Positions 12,550 through 24,457 of a stretch of DNA of 64,000 nt are shown piece by piece. The DNA lies in the NCBI GenBank assembly GCA_027924645.1, contig BSBN01000233.1, positions 9,380,501 to 9,444,500 on the forward strand, read 5' to 3'. Each line of letters begins with the position of its first letter. Position 1 is the first letter of the stretch. The notes beneath the pieces are model-generated. The model was not told where the DNA came from. It saw only the letters and a list, made by a program, of their open reading frames with translations, and did no database searches. The stretch is from Cunninghamia lanceolata (lineage: Eukaryota > Streptophyta > Pinopsida > Cupressales > Cupressaceae). The position numbers and the translations under genes were made by a program.

Positions 12550-13732
12550 AGTGGTTATAACACAATCAGGTGCTTTACCTTGGATAGTAATGGTAGAAAT
12601 CTAAGCATGGTCAATGCGGCCAATAGTAGATGATTCATAGTTGTATTGAATGGCATTCCCAGCATGAGGGTTACTTGTTTTTTCATGAGATAGAAGTGGA
12701 TTCTTGAAAGCCTCTAGATCATAGTTCAATGTTGATTGTTGTGCAGGTTGAGTTGTTGAAGGTGTGATTTTGATTAAACCTTGATCAATGCAATCTTGGA
12801 TGACATGTTTTAAACGCATACACCCATATGTTTTGTCCTTTAACTCTAGGGAAATTGTAATACTCATTTTCTTTGTACCAAGGAGCTTTGAAGAGTGGTT
12901 CACCATTGGGTGGTGCATCCGATAAGATAATATCGCTTGCTTGGAGAAGCTTTCGAAAGACAACTTCCATAGGTTCCTCTAGTGGTGTAAATTGTCGGCA
13001 CAAATTGGAAGTTTGTCATTGTCACATTCATTAAAAAGGTTGTGTTGTTGTAGAAGTAGCTTGAATGTTGATGGGAGCTTTCATAGTTTGTATGTTCTTT
13101 ACATCCACAACACCATCATTGACAACATTCTTATTTTTGTTCCAAAAGTGAGACTTATCGTTGGAGTTTGGAGGATAGTCTTTATTATCGTGAAAGATCT
13201 TGATAGTTCCTTTAGTAATTAAAGCTCGTTCAATGATGGTTCCTTTGGAAACAAGTTCATCAAAGGTACTAGCACTTTGCAAGTGTAATTGGAATGACAG
13301 CTCGGGATGAATATTTTGAACAAAGATATCAAGTTGTTTCTCAGGAATTTCCCATGATAATTTGCTAGCCATATTATGCCATCGTTGAGTGATTGAAGAA
13401 AAGGCTTCACCATTGCACTATTTATTGTTGACAAGATCATTCATGTTTACCTCATGTTCAATGTTAAAAGCAAAGTGTGATCGAAACTTGTTGGCTAACT
13501 CTGAAAAAGACTTAGTTCCGGGAGGTAAATGGGAGAACCATTCAAAAGCTTGTCATGTAAAGCTTTGAGGAAAGAGTCTCAAAAGATATGTATCATCATA
13601 AGCAACATCGAGACATGCCTCAAAGAATGCTCTAAGATGGTCTTCTAGATTTCCTTTTCCTTTGTACTTGTCAAATTGTGGAATTTCAAAGTGTGGTGGA
13701 AAAGGTGTCATATGAAGAGACTTGTCAAATGG
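12550..13732 (-). pseudogene. Element A: gag core, C-terminal part of split gag
   Basis: Retrotransposon gag core (PF03732-like): HFEIPQFDKYKGKG, LRLFPQSFTGQAFEWF and SITQRWHNMASKLSWEIPEK can be read on the minus strand from 13732, followed by zinc-region-like and linker sequence down to about 12550. Several frameshifts and stops are present (near 13555, 13420, 13030). Its upstream part lies at 40871-42383, on the other side of the giant element, which was inserted at ATAAG (13733-13737) within the codon stretch just before the core. Confidence 0.8.
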
Positions 13733-13737
13733 ATAAG
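13733..13737. repeat. Target-site duplication of the giant LTR element, left copy
   Basis: ATAAG here and again at 40866-40870, directly outside the two 6.7-kb LTRs. Confidence 0.92.
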
Positions 13738-14554
13738 TGTTGATCATGATGTTAGTCATAAACAAACATAGAATAAAAGTTACACAACAACCTTTACTCA
13801 TCTTGAAAGATACAATGAATTCAAAGAATTCATGATCCCAAGTCTCTATGGATTAGTTCATAATCTACTAACATTACTCAATGGTTGATGTGTATTTCTA
13901 TTTTCCATTCAAGGGGCCTTACGTTGATTGATCAGATTTTGTTTCCTGTAAATATACTACACAAAAAGGTCACTCTACATAGTATATTCTTCAAATAATG
14001 TGTCTACACTTGGATCTTTGCATTATATTTATCAATTGAACATGCTTTAACTCTAAATATGCTATGTATTTTCAATTTTCTATGACATATCAGCATATTT
14101 CATGTTACTTGCTTCAGATTGTTTGTTATTTACAATTGTGATGGTGAATTTATGAAATTAAAAGAAATTGAAAATAATACTTCAAATTATGATGAATCTT
14201 CAGCTATTGAGTCACATACACACTTGATACCATCACGAGGAGAAGAAATCAAACCATATTTTCACTAGGATGTTCCACAGCTAGATATAGATGATGCAAA
14301 CTTCAAAGGATAATGAATGAAGACAATACATGCAGACTGATCAGCACTCCAAGGGACGTAGCAAATCAAAGCATATATCAAGACTTCAAACACAGACTAC
14401 TCAAGATTTACGATGATTTGTAATCAAAATGGTCTTCTCTTTCATTAAGTATGCAAAAACATGTATGTTTACAATAACTTTGAAATAGGCCCTGATATTT
14501 CAGTAATCAAATTTCAATTAAGCTTCTGAATGTTCAAAATAAGGCATCCCTACA

Positions 14555-14564
14555 CCTTTTATAG
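14555..14564 (-). promoter_or_regulatory. TATA box of left giant LTR
   Basis: CTATAAAAGG on the minus strand, conserved at 34978-34987 in the other LTR. It lies downstream of the U3 gene, so transcription would start after that gene in the 5' LTR. Confidence 0.7.
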
Positions 14565-14752
14565 AATTAGGTGAGGAAGCGGTTATAAATGACCTGCGGT
14601 CAAGATTTATCAATTTAAGATCAATGGTGGATATTCCCTTTTGACTTGGTCAACTATCTCTCGTGGCATAGGTTTCCAGTTGGCAACCATCTAGGTGACT
14701 TATTTTCTTCTAAGTACCTGATGCATATGCTTCCCTTGTGGTGCATCTTCAT

Positions 14753-17700
14753 TTACTCCTCAGGTTCTTCTTCTTCACCATCATGATCATCATGATCATC
14801 ACTTTCTGTGTCTTCATCACCCTGATGAATGTCACCTTATATATGGACCTACATTATCATCCTAATATTTTCATATGCTTCTATTATCTTATCAATTTCC
14901 CCACCATCCTGAGTTTTGGCTTTACTGATGGCGTGCTTGTGGGCTTGAAATTTATCTCTGAGGGTCTCAAATTTACTCTTCCTATTGCTCAATGTTTCAT
15001 TATAGTTCTCCACCTTGACTTTGATCCTCATGATCTTATTCATTGCTTCTTCCATCAAGTGGGTGAGAGGATCATCAGCCATCGGCTGGAAATTATCATG
15101 CAGAGCTTTTATGGCAAAGTCCGCATCTTGATTTTTAATTTTCCCCTCTACTTTTCCCTCTAAGGCCTCCAGGACTTCTACCTCATATGACATCATGCTG
15201 TGCAGTTTCACATTGATATCTCTTAACTTACTGCTACACTTCTTCAGTACATCAAATTCAAACCTGATGTCTCTATACCAAATATCCACTAGCATGGCAA
15301 TGTTATTATTCAGCACCTAATGATTTATCAGGATTTGAGGATTAATCCTCTTTATTTCACTCAGAGCACTCAACGCTTTCTCTAACTAGAATGACCTTCT
15401 TCCAGCCTCATTCTAGATTTTATCAACCTTCTTCCTTGAGATACTCAAAGAATTCCACCTCTGCAAAGAGGCACTCACTACTTCCTCAGCTCCCATGAGT
15501 GCTGATAGCATCCATTTCCTCATGATCACTAACTCATGCTTCATAAGGTCTAATTTACTAACCTCCTCTTGAGAGATTGCAGTTAATGGGACTGCCTAAT
15601 CTGATGATGTATTGTCAGGGTTAATCACCCCTTTTATGTATGAATGCAGCTGGGCAATGTGCTCCTTATGCTTCTTATTCTTCTCCTTTTATTTCTTCAC
15701 CCTTTGGGTTAATGAATCAATTATATCCTTCCCTTCCTGACCGTCTTGGTCTTCATTGGCAAACCCCGAGTCAACTATGGTGATCTGGAATTCTTCTAGG
15801 GTGATTTTTCCTTTCTCTTTGTCAACAATGGGAAGTGCTACCTGAGCGGTCCTTCTACCTGTAGCAGGAGCTCTCCTAATTGTAGATGTTAATCTAGCTT
15901 TCCTCTTAGGCTTCATGATGGTTTCTAAAAACAATGTTGAAACATCAAACTCTTGAATCTCAAAACCTAATTCCCTACCTATTTCTTTCTCAAGCCACTG
16001 AGGTACTTGATCTCTAGATCCTTGATGTCTATTATCATCATCATATCCACCCTGATCTCCAGCATTTGTCTTGGTTCTCGATGGAGAGGGTGCTTTACTT
16101 ATCTCTTCCTCTTGATATTCATCCTGAGGGGGATCCTGTTGTATTTCTTCTTCTTGAGGAACTTCCCCTTGTGGGGGAGGATGTTGTGGTGCATCTACAT
16201 GCTGGCCTTGGACCTGATCCTACACCACCTCCTTTTGTGTTTCATCCACTTTGGGAATTTCCTCATCTTGAGGTATATTTGTATCCATGGATATCATTGT
16301 TTTTGTACTAGGTGCATCAACTTGATCCTAGATCACATTCTAATCCGCACGTGATGTATTTACCTCCTGGGTCTTAAGGTCATCATGACCTAATGTTTCT
16401 TTATCACCAAAGGTTTCTTCAGTCTGGGGGGCATCATCACCTGATGTGTCTTTGTCATTCCCGCCCTTTTGTTGGAATTCTACTATTTTGGGTTCATCTG
16501 GTATTTCTTGTTGTTGCTGGCCAATATCTGGAGTATGGCTCTCCACTTCTGTTAGCTTGACTTCCTCAATATTTTCTTCTTTATCATGTGTACTTGCTTG
16601 ATGTTTAGGACTTACATCCTCCCTATATGTTAGATCTATCACTGTAGGGCCAATTACCTGATCAACTAACTTATCAAGTCTGATTCCTTGGGCTGCCCTC
16701 TCTGGGTTACTTTCTTTTTCTTGCTCTATCTACTTCAACTCTTCTAATATCACCCTCTGTACAGATGGGGTTCCATGTGGGGTTGTGCGAGTGTTTGAAG
16801 CAAGGGTCTCCATCTGCTAAGAAGCTAAATTTTGTACCACCTCATCATCTGATAGGTCCACAGTCTCCTCCAGTGAGAAAGGACCACCTTGGCCTTCTCT
16901 AGTGGCTTCTTTTGCTTGCTTTTCAGCCTTCTCAGTCTTAAACTAAATGATGGTAGGAAGTGGCACATCATGTTGCAATTCTTTTCTTAAAACTTCACTA
17001 CCAGCTCGCCTTAATATTACAGGGTCATGCCTTATCTCACCCCTCATAGATGTTCTCTATTTTTTAGGTGTTGATGCCACTAGGGGTGCCTTCCTCTTTC
17101 TTGTGACCATCATGGGGTCATCTCCTTCAGGTTCTTTATTCACTGGCTCCTCCTCAAGAATGATATCCTTTTCCATCTTCTACTGTGAGGTTTGGCCTTC
17201 ATATTGTACTCTTGAAGTCTCCATAGCTGGCCTTAAGATTCTTTTTATTCTTGGTTCATCTACCAAAGGCTATGCAGATGAGGCTGATGCATGTCCTGAT
17301 GTAGATGCACCTTTAGCTAGTATATCAATTCTTTCAATTATCACCCCCTTAGGTTCACTATCAATCTTCCTTCCTATGGGGGTCTTTTGCTTTGTTTCTG
17401 AGGTGGCAACCTTTCTCCATTAGATTTTCTCTTCTCAACAAGAAAGTCATCATATTCTTCATCTGAAATCTCCTACCTTTTCCTCTTGTTATCTACTGTG
17501 ACAGCCACACCCTTCTTCTTCGGTGTATTGATTTGTTCATTTACCCATGATTGGGTCAACTACAGTACCCCACCTATAAGCTGATCTAATGAAATGTCTT
17601 TGGGTTGTGTTAGGTTAGGAGCTGAAATGGTGTCATTATATGCATTTTTATCTTCATACTCATTGGACATGGTCTTTCCATCATCTTTCTTTAATTGTGC

Positions 17701-19107
17701 AAGTACTGGCACATAGTCAAATGTCTTAATCTAATTGAGGGTGAGCCTCTGATATTTTCTTCTTCTGACTTTAGCCTCGTCCTCACTGTCAGTCCATAAA
17801 TCCTCTAAGTGCTTCTTATGTATAGGTTGGCCTATAATATTTTGCATTCTTCCATAGGGGTCATATGATCTAGCCAATGGAAATGGCTGTAAGTTCATCA
17901 GGTTCAAACCTCCTATGGCCTTCTTTATTCCATCTGAATCAGGGCATATGTACCACCCTATAGTTACTAGAAACAATGCTGGAGGTATCTTCTTGTTTGC
18001 TTTATATGCATCTAGTATAGTAAATATCTATCTTAAAAACTCCATCAGGACTACCCATCAGTAGGGTACCTGGGTAACATTAATGGTTGTCCTTCAAAAC
18101 CTTCTATTCTAATGTAGGAAAATGTGGCAATATGGATGAACCAGGCACCATGCTTGTATATAACTTCCTAAGCTTCAATGCTCAGTCTTTTGGTTCTATC
18201 CTCCTCCATTGTTCTAACCAGATGCATAGAGAATGCATCATTCACCAATTTATAGTCAAGGAGATAGTCTTTTCTCTACAATTGAGGGTAATGGTCCCAT
18301 ATATGGGCATCATTAATACTGCCACCAATCTTTCCAACTGTGGTAAGTACATCAAATGTACCCTTGTAAGCACATGAATATACAACATAGGAGGTCATGT
18401 AAAATGAACACTCTAGGCCTCCTAAGTTCATCATTTGTTCATCTAAAGCATCACTGATGATCTGAGCCCATAATGGCTTATTATCTATATAAAGACACAT
18501 CTTGATGATTCCATACATCCAATCCTTGAAGCTTCTAGTAGTAGGCTGGCCTGTCACTTTGCTGAGTAGGGCAATCGTATACTGATATTCATCATCAAAA
18601 TCAAATTTGTATAGATGCACTAGCAATTTGGCAGATGCAATGTAAGTGCTATTTTTAGATCTCCATTGATATATCCTCTTTCTTGTAGTCTTTTTATTGT
18701 TTTCATATTCAATCTCCAATTTACACAGATCCATACTGAGTACTTTCTTTCCAACTGGGAGATTGAAAGTAGCTGCAATCCCTTTTATTGACAAATCTGC
18801 ATAAACCCTTCCATGTTTTTCTACCCGCCTCGTCTGAGTGTTGTAATTTCTAGCACATTCTATTATTAATTCTAGACTTTCCATGGAATAAGGAAATCCA
18901 GCTACATACCACATTCCTGATGTAAATATGGTGTCCAGTAGGGTACTATTCTTTATCATCATGCATATTGGACAACCATGCTACCAAATCTATGTTTCCC
19001 TGATGAGTATCTCCGATGACACCATACTTGAATCGTATTCCCTTAGGTTGAGCAAACCTAGGCTTAAGAAATTTAGACTCTGATCTGTTCCTCTTGATGT
19101 CCGCCAT
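14753..19107 (-). pseudogene. U3-encoded protein of the giant LTR, left copy (unknown family)
   Basis: About 1,450 codons inside the LTR, from ATG at 19107 to a stop at 14753. I do not recognise the family. The N-terminal part (19107-17730) is a conserved globular-looking domain with GVIGDTHQGN, MWYVAGFPYS, EKHGRVYADLSIKGIAATFN and LVHLYKFDFDDEYQY. The middle (17500-15700) is charged and disordered, with a conserved KELQHDVPLPTII spot. The C-terminal part (15680-14850) is a long coiled coil with a FEVLKKCSSKLRDI-type stretch, ending in an acidic DDHDDHDGEEEEPEE tail. Frame changes near 18962 and 18045 and many TAG stops (15388, 15414 and 15598 regions) break it. Three of these TAGs are CAG in the right LTR. 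A structural or RNA-associated role cannot be judged from sequence. Confidence 0.75.
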
Positions 19108-19659
19108 GGATTCCTGCAATGAACATGACTGGTCTTACCATAATATTCACATGCATGCATCATTCACCAGTTTATACATTTACAGCATCATGTATATTAT
19201 AATTATTAATTTCTATTTCATCATGATATGCATATTTACAGTTTCAAACCACCGGAAAAGCCTACTACCTGGACATGGAGAAAATGACAACAGGAGGGTT
19301 TTAATTACTTACCTGATAACACTTATCTCCTAGATCAAGCTGATGATTACAGAAGAGGGACCCAAATGATGATGATCACATGCTCCGTAATACTGTACGT
19401 TGTATGTCTGTTCACAGGTAGCTCATATGAGGGTTTGAATGTTTTCTCTGTAAATTCTTGTTTCTTCACAAGGTAAATACAAAATGACCTTGTAAATTCA
19501 CTTTTAACCTCATTCATATGCCAAATTAGGGAAAAATCAGGTTAAATTGATTAAAACCATTGATCTTCTGTCATGAATCTACGGACGCTACCAGGTGTTT
19601 GCATCGTGTTCGCAATCGGTGGGAATCCACCTATTGCATTTATGTGCATTAAATGTTAC

Positions 19660-20260
19660 GAGGCAAGAAGAGGGGGGTGATCTTTATACAATCGGGAGAT
19701 ATTTGAAATATCAGGTGATATTCAAAATATGACCCCCTCTGTGTAATATGACCTTCCATCTTTGAGTGGGAAAACTAATGTCAATGAATCAGGTAATGTT
19801 GAGAATATCGGGTCATGTTTAAAATGTGACCGCTCAAAACTAAAGTGACCCCCTTTCAAAAGATCAAGATGATGTCACCATCATGCTATTGAAAAAGGGT
19901 GATTATTGGAAATATACCTCCGCGAGGTAAAAGGATGATGATGTCACCATCAGGGTGATTTTATTTTTTCATCATTCGGGTGATATTTTATGATGGGGTG
20001 ATATTTGAAAGATCTGGTGATATTTGAAATATCGGGTGATATTCAAAATATGACCCCCATAAAATATATGAAGTTGTTTGACAGATAAATACCACTATCC
20101 CGTAAGATTGACATCAGGAGCTCCAGACCAAATGATTATCAGGTGATAAATTAGCATCAGGGTGATCTTACATAAGATGACTGATATTAAGAAATATGAC
20201 CCCCCTTGAAATATCAAGTTTGACCAGGACTTTGACTTATCATAACTTTCGTTCCCTAAG
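19660..20260 (-). repeat. U3 repeat cluster of left giant LTR
   Basis: The odd-centre palindrome GATATTTGAAATATC occurs at 19698-19712 and 20019-20033, each followed by a GGTGATATTCAAAATATGAC unit, with further GGGTGAT variants between. GATGATGTCACCATCA occurs at 19868-19883 and again near 19937. Such clusters in U3 are candidate enhancer sites. Confidence 0.6.
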
Positions 20261-20663
20261 GAATATCAGGGTGATCCAAAAGGCAAACCTGAAGGAAATT
20301 TTGTACTCTTTCCAACCATGAGGTTATTGATATAAAATATTAACTTTGACAAACTAACCTCATCATGATGACTTACCCAGCTTCCTTATGTAGGGTCACC
20401 TGCATGACTTACTTTTACCAGACCACCGAAAGCAAAAAAAACCAAGTACAAGCCAAGCAAAAAGTTGGGTCCCTATTTTGTCAAGTCAAAATAGGGCGTG
20501 TTGTGTAACCACACAACAACTTGCCACCAAAGAAAACAACAAAATTCCAATGATTCAAGTGATGTGATCACATTCATATATAGTATTCTAACTCTTTCTA
20601 AGTATAAGCATCATAATCTTTTTGTATGATAAATTTTTCATCATGGCAACAATGCTAACAAAG

Positions 20664-20668
20664 GATCT
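20664..20668. repeat. Target-site duplication of the gag-protease element, left copy
   Basis: ATCTT, repeated at 26007-26011 directly after the right LTR. Confidence 0.93.
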
Positions 20669-22218
20669 TTGATGCAGAGGCATCCACACTATAACCTTCG
20701 CATATAGCATGGATGTCTGCAGCCCATCCTCATCATCATCATCTTCGCCATCATCATCATATTTCCTAAAACCACCAACAACATCATCATGTTTCGCGTT
20801 ACACAGTCAGCATCATCATCTTTCAGACGATCACAATCATCCTCCTGCCGACTACTGTTCACCTCCTCCGCCTTCCTTCTAACATCATCATCATGATATT
20901 CAGCGCGCGCAAACATCCTCCGGTTGCACTGTTCATCAGGCGCCGAACTCCATCGGCATCATCATGATATGCGACACCACCTTCGTCAGCAGGATATCAA
21001 ATATCTGGTTGCTTCAAATATCCTGATGACGATGACCTTCAGCACCTTCCCTTCGATGCTTCGCTAGCCGATGATACAAACAACAGCATCATGATCTACT
21101 TTATCCGGTCCTCTCGAAACCTCCTGATGATGCTCATACAACCTTCTGCCGATACCCAAGCATTTAACAACGACAGGATAAACTCGCATAGGGGGGATAT
21201 CTCAATATCCTGATGACGATGATGTCATATCCTGATGACGATGACGTCACCCAATATCCTGATGACCTCTTCAACACTTAGTCAAAAAAACTGAACTTTC
21301 ACTCCCGCATCTACTCGCGATACGCGGATGATTGGCACTCCCGATAGATGATCCTGATGCCGATACGCTCCTCCTCGGCTCCTCCAGATGATGATCACCC
21401 CGATGCACTTGCACTTCATGCACTCAAAAGCATCATGCTCTCCTTCACTTATCCGGATGACGATATCCGAACTGTCTGCAGGATATTTGCAGAAATATCC
21501 TGATGATGCCGTTTTAGCGAACTTCTTCACTTAGCAAAATTTCACTTCGCCGATCCTCCAGGGATGACCCGATCCAACCTCAGGGTGATCTTCCAACTCA
21601 ATCATCTCGACCTAGCACATGAGGATGCTAGGCTTCTCAACATCTGTCGACCGCGATCCTGCACACCTGCATGCAAACGGAAAACAAACTACAACCTAAC
21701 CTACTGTACATTACCATTCCACCGATCGGATGAGTCAACCGGGGGAATGGATCAGTAAATCCATGAAACCACCCAAACCAGCAGATTGATTATATAAAGG
21801 AGATCAAGCAGAAAACAAAACAGGATCTTTATTGATTTCAAAGATGCAATACAATATACTGCTTCTCACACAGCACAAATGAACTCCTCTGCTTAATGCA
21901 ACACTATACTGCCGATCGATGATCTACAATCAACCGATCTCATGCTTAAATAGATTATCCTACGAGTACTACTGACCCGACTCCAAGCGGCTGGGAACTC
22001 TCCAGGCGGCTGGGAGATCTAACCGATCCTACATCATGACAGCTGTTATAACCAACTAACTAAAAATAGAAAAAGCCCGGTCAGCATGATCTTATCCTGA
22101 TCAGCATGACCTTATTACATGCATATGGTCTTAACAGACCTTCTTGGAAACACAAACAAGACCTAAAACTACTAACTGCCTTATCAAGACCAGCTGTCAG
22201 GTAGGTGCTCCTGCACCA
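20669..22218 (-). repeat. LTR of gag-protease element, left (3' LTR)
   Basis: 1,550 bp, minus-strand termini TGGTGCAGG...CTCTGCATCA. Unlike the surrounding elements it keeps many CpG sites. It has five copies of an ATATCCTGATGA unit. The last codons and the stop of the gag-protease ORF (22197-22218) lie in this LTR. Confidence 0.93.
21196..21275 (-). promoter_or_regulatory. ATATCCTGATGACGATGA repeats with a TGACGTCA site, left LTR
   Basis: Three units starting ATATCCTGATGA stand in tandem; the second ends in the palindrome TGACGTCA (21242-21249), the classic ACGT-core site of bZIP factors such as the TGA group. Whether it acts here is inferred. The same block is at 24984-25062. Confidence 0.5.
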
Positions 22219-24347
22219 TACTCCCCAACAGAAAAGAACTCATGTCCCATGAGTTTAGTATGTGGAAGTCTTCCACCTCTACACTTTGCCTGTGCAATGT
22301 TCTGCCCTGTTCCAGCTTTGTCTGCTGCTGTCTCTTGGCTGCTCCAAGACTTCTGAACTGTAACTTGCTTTCTGGCAAGTAAATCCTCATGCCTGTTGAT
22401 GTAGGCCTGTTTCTCACATACCCTGTGTTTGTCAGGTTGTCTGACCAGAACCTCTGTCTGAACTGCCTCTTGAACTTCTGAAATGTTCAATCCTAGCTTC
22501 CTTTCAACCTTTATAGGACAAGCAATAGTCCCAACTATGACAACATCCTTGTCATTCTTCTGAACTGGTTGCTGTTTGCACCCCTGTTTCTGCACCTGCT
22601 GCCGACCTCTGTCAGTCACAACTGAAACTTTCTTCAGCTTGTTGTCTGTAACAACTCCTTTCTCTGCAGTGTCCTGAACTGCCTTTATGCCTGCTCCTCT
22701 AGGCATCTGCACATACTCCTTCTTTCCCATTAAAATGATTTGAGCTGCCTTCTGTACTGCAGCTTTTGCCTGCAATGGCATCAACTTAATAATCTTCCCA
22801 TCCTTCTTGATGGTGTAGGTATTAGCATACCCATCATACAGTACCCTTCTGTCAAATTGCCATGGTCTACCCAACAGTAGGTGACAACATTCCATAGGCA
22901 AAATATCACACAAGATTCTATCCTGATATGGCCCAATCTGGAAATCCACATATGCCTGTTCAGAGACAAAAAGTGATTGACTATCACTCACCCAAGATGC
23001 CTTGTAAGGGTGTGGATGTGGAATCCTTTCCAGCTTCAGTTTATTCACCATTTCCTGAGATACCATGTTGTCTGTTGAACCAGTGTCAATGACAACTTTA
23101 CATACTTTACCTTTACTCTTACATGTGGTCTTGAAAAGAGCTCTTCTTTGCATCAGATCCTTTGATGCCTGCAAACTAATTCTCCTTAGCATCAGTGATT
23201 CTCCACTCTCTGGATATCCATAATTATCAGGCTCTCTGTTTGAACTCTGTGCACTTTCTTCTACTTTCTCTTCTTGTACCAGTTGTACTCTCTTGTCACT
23301 AGTTCTATCATTTCTGGATGATGAACCTTTGTTTTCTGGACATTTGAAAGATGGATGACCAAACTCTCCACAGGTGTAACACTTTCCTGAAAATGTAGTA
23401 GAACCTCTACCACCTCCAAATCTTCCTCTATTACCTTTCCATCCACCTCTGAAATCAGACTGTCCTTGACCTTTACCAGTGTCTTCTTGACCCTCATTGG
23501 TTTGCTTTTGTGCAGGGGTTGTCCCTCTTCCCCTATTGTTTCCTCTTCCTCTCATGGACTTCTCATGTCCTCTATTCATCTTCTCTTCAATCCTGATTGC
23601 CATTTGATAACAATCTTCCACATTCTTAGGGTTAGCTAACACTAACTCATCCTGTATGTTAAACCTCAGACCAGCCAAGTACCTAGCCACCTTTTCTACC
23701 TCATTCTCATGATGACCAGATCTCATACTTAACAGATAAAATTCTTCAGTATATGCTTTCACATCCCTGTCTTTCTGCTTTAAAAATTGCAGCTTCTTAA
23801 ACATCTGGATTTCATAATCCCTTGGCAAGAATTTACCCTTTATCCTTGCTACCATCTTATCCCAAGAAGTGATCTTAGACTTCCCTTGTTTCCTTCTCTC
23901 AGATTGTACATAATCCCACCATACCAAAGCATGACCTCCTAACTTGGTCTTTGCAATCTTGACTTTCTGATCCTCAGCAACATCTTCACATTCAAAGTGA
24001 TTATCCAGTGCAGCAATCCAATCCAACAACTCATCTTCATTCAAGCTTCCAGTATACTTGGAAACATCAACCTTTACCTTAGGTTTTTCACTCTGTACTG
24101 CCTTTAACAGTTTTGCCAATCTCTGGTCTTCAGCATCCAGATCTTCAACTACCTCTTCATACTCTTCAACAGTATCTTCTTCTTCTTCAGACTCACTGTC
24201 TTCCACTTCTCTCTTTTTGTTCTTTTCCAGGGCTGTCAGCCTGGCTTGAAGTGCTTCAGCAAGCTCCTTCATCTTCCTCATCTCTCTAGCATGTTTCTCC
24301 TTCATCTCCTGCAATTCCCTTGCAGTACCACTACCTTTCGGAGGCAT
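22197..24347 (-). CDS. Gag-protease polyprotein, intact (716 aa)
   Basis: Codes for the particle protein and its protease in a Ty3/gypsy-type element. Residues 10-45 form a charged coiled coil; 47-75 are acidic; 95-255 match the retrotransposon gag core (WWDYVQSERR, FKKLQFLKQKDRDVKAYTEEF, YLAGLRFNIQDEL). Residues 264-316 are Arg/Gly-rich, like RNA-binding RGG regions; 323-336 are a CCHC zinc knuckle (CYTCGEFGHPSFKC). The retropepsin domain has the active site IDTGSTDNMVS at D421 and the LLGRPWQFDRRVLYDG motif at 491-506. The last 190 residues are Lys/Gln/Val-rich, of unknown role, and end inside the LTR. The ATG at 24347 lies about 110 bases after the LTR, the first in frame. No stop or frameshift is seen, in contrast to all ORFs around it. 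Confidence 0.93.
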   Translation of the reverse strand: MPPKGSGTARELQEMKEKHAREMRKMKELAEALQARLTALEKNKKREVEDSESEEEEDTVEEYEEVVEDLDAEDQRLAKLLKAVQSEKPKVKVDVSKYTGSLNEDELLDWIAALDNHFECEDVAEDQKVKIAKTKLGGHALVWWDYVQSERRKQGKSKITSWDKMVARIKGKFLPRDYEIQMFKKLQFLKQKDRDVKAYTEEFYLLSMRSGHHENEVEKVARYLAGLRFNIQDELVLANPKNVEDCYQMAIRIEEKMNRGHEKSMRGRGNNRGRGTTPAQKQTNEGQEDTGKGQGQSDFRGGWKGNRGRFGGGRGSTTFSGKCYTCGEFGHPSFKCPENKGSSSRNDRTSDKRVQLVQEEKVEESAQSSNREPDNYGYPESGESLMLRRISLQASKDLMQRRALFKTTCKSKGKVCKVVIDTGSTDNMVSQEMVNKLKLERIPHPHPYKASWVSDSQSLFVSEQAYVDFQIGPYQDRILCDILPMECCHLLLGRPWQFDRRVLYDGYANTYTIKKDGKIIKLMPLQAKAAVQKAAQIILMGKKEYVQMPRGAGIKAVQDTAEKGVVTDNKLKKVSVVTDRGRQQVQKQGCKQQPVQKNDKDVVIVGTIACPIKVERKLGLNISEVQEAVQTEVLVRQPDKHRVCEKQAYINRHEDLLARKQVTVQKSWSSQETAADKAGTGQNIAQAKCRGGRLPHTKLMGHEFFSVGEYGAGAPT
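22219..22230 (-). promoter_or_regulatory. Polypurine tract of gag-protease element
   Basis: TGTTGGGGAGTA on the minus strand, directly before the LTR start TGGTGC. It is short but in the right place. Confidence 0.6.
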
Positions 24348-24442
24348 TTTGTCAACCCCTCAATCAACACACAACACAATCAACTCTACCTCTGCCCTTT
24401 CGGTGATAGAATCAACACACAACAGCCCAGACCTTTTGCTGA

Positions 24443-24454
24443 GCTCTGATACCA
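24443..24454 (-). promoter_or_regulatory. Primer-binding site (tRNA-iMet type)
   Basis: TGGTATCAGAGC on the minus strand, a few bases after the 5' LTR. This is the standard match to the 3' end of plant initiator tRNA-Met. Confidence 0.92.
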
Positions 24455-24457
24455 CTA

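Larger units (their letters stand above)
13738..20518 (-). repeat. Giant LTR, left copy (3' LTR)
   Basis: 6,781 bp; collinear with 34160-40865 over its full length. On the minus strand: U3 with short repeats (20518-19600), the U3 gene (19107-14753), a TATA box at 14564-14555 and about 820 bp of R-U5. LTRs of this size are rare. Confidence 0.93.

Noticed and set aside
14738..15163. Plus-strand 141-codon frame, conserved at 35161-35586, rich in Phe and Ile
   Set aside because: It is the antisense of the coiled-coil and acidic tail of the U3 gene; its conservation follows from the LTR duplication.
16007..17423. Plus-strand frames of 81-158 codons in the giant LTRs (also 36489-37891)
   Set aside because: Antisense shadows of the charged minus-strand U3 gene, which alone is conserved in the diverged family.
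20689..21530. Small minus-strand frames (75 and 82 codons) repeated in both gag-protease LTRs
   Set aside because: Low-complexity Asp/Met/Arg translations of GATGATG repeats; they are duplicated only because the LTR is, and no relative is recognised.
24441..24454. tRNA gene near 24.45 kb
   Set aside because: Only the 12-base match to a tRNA 3' end is present, as for a primer-binding site; no cloverleaf.
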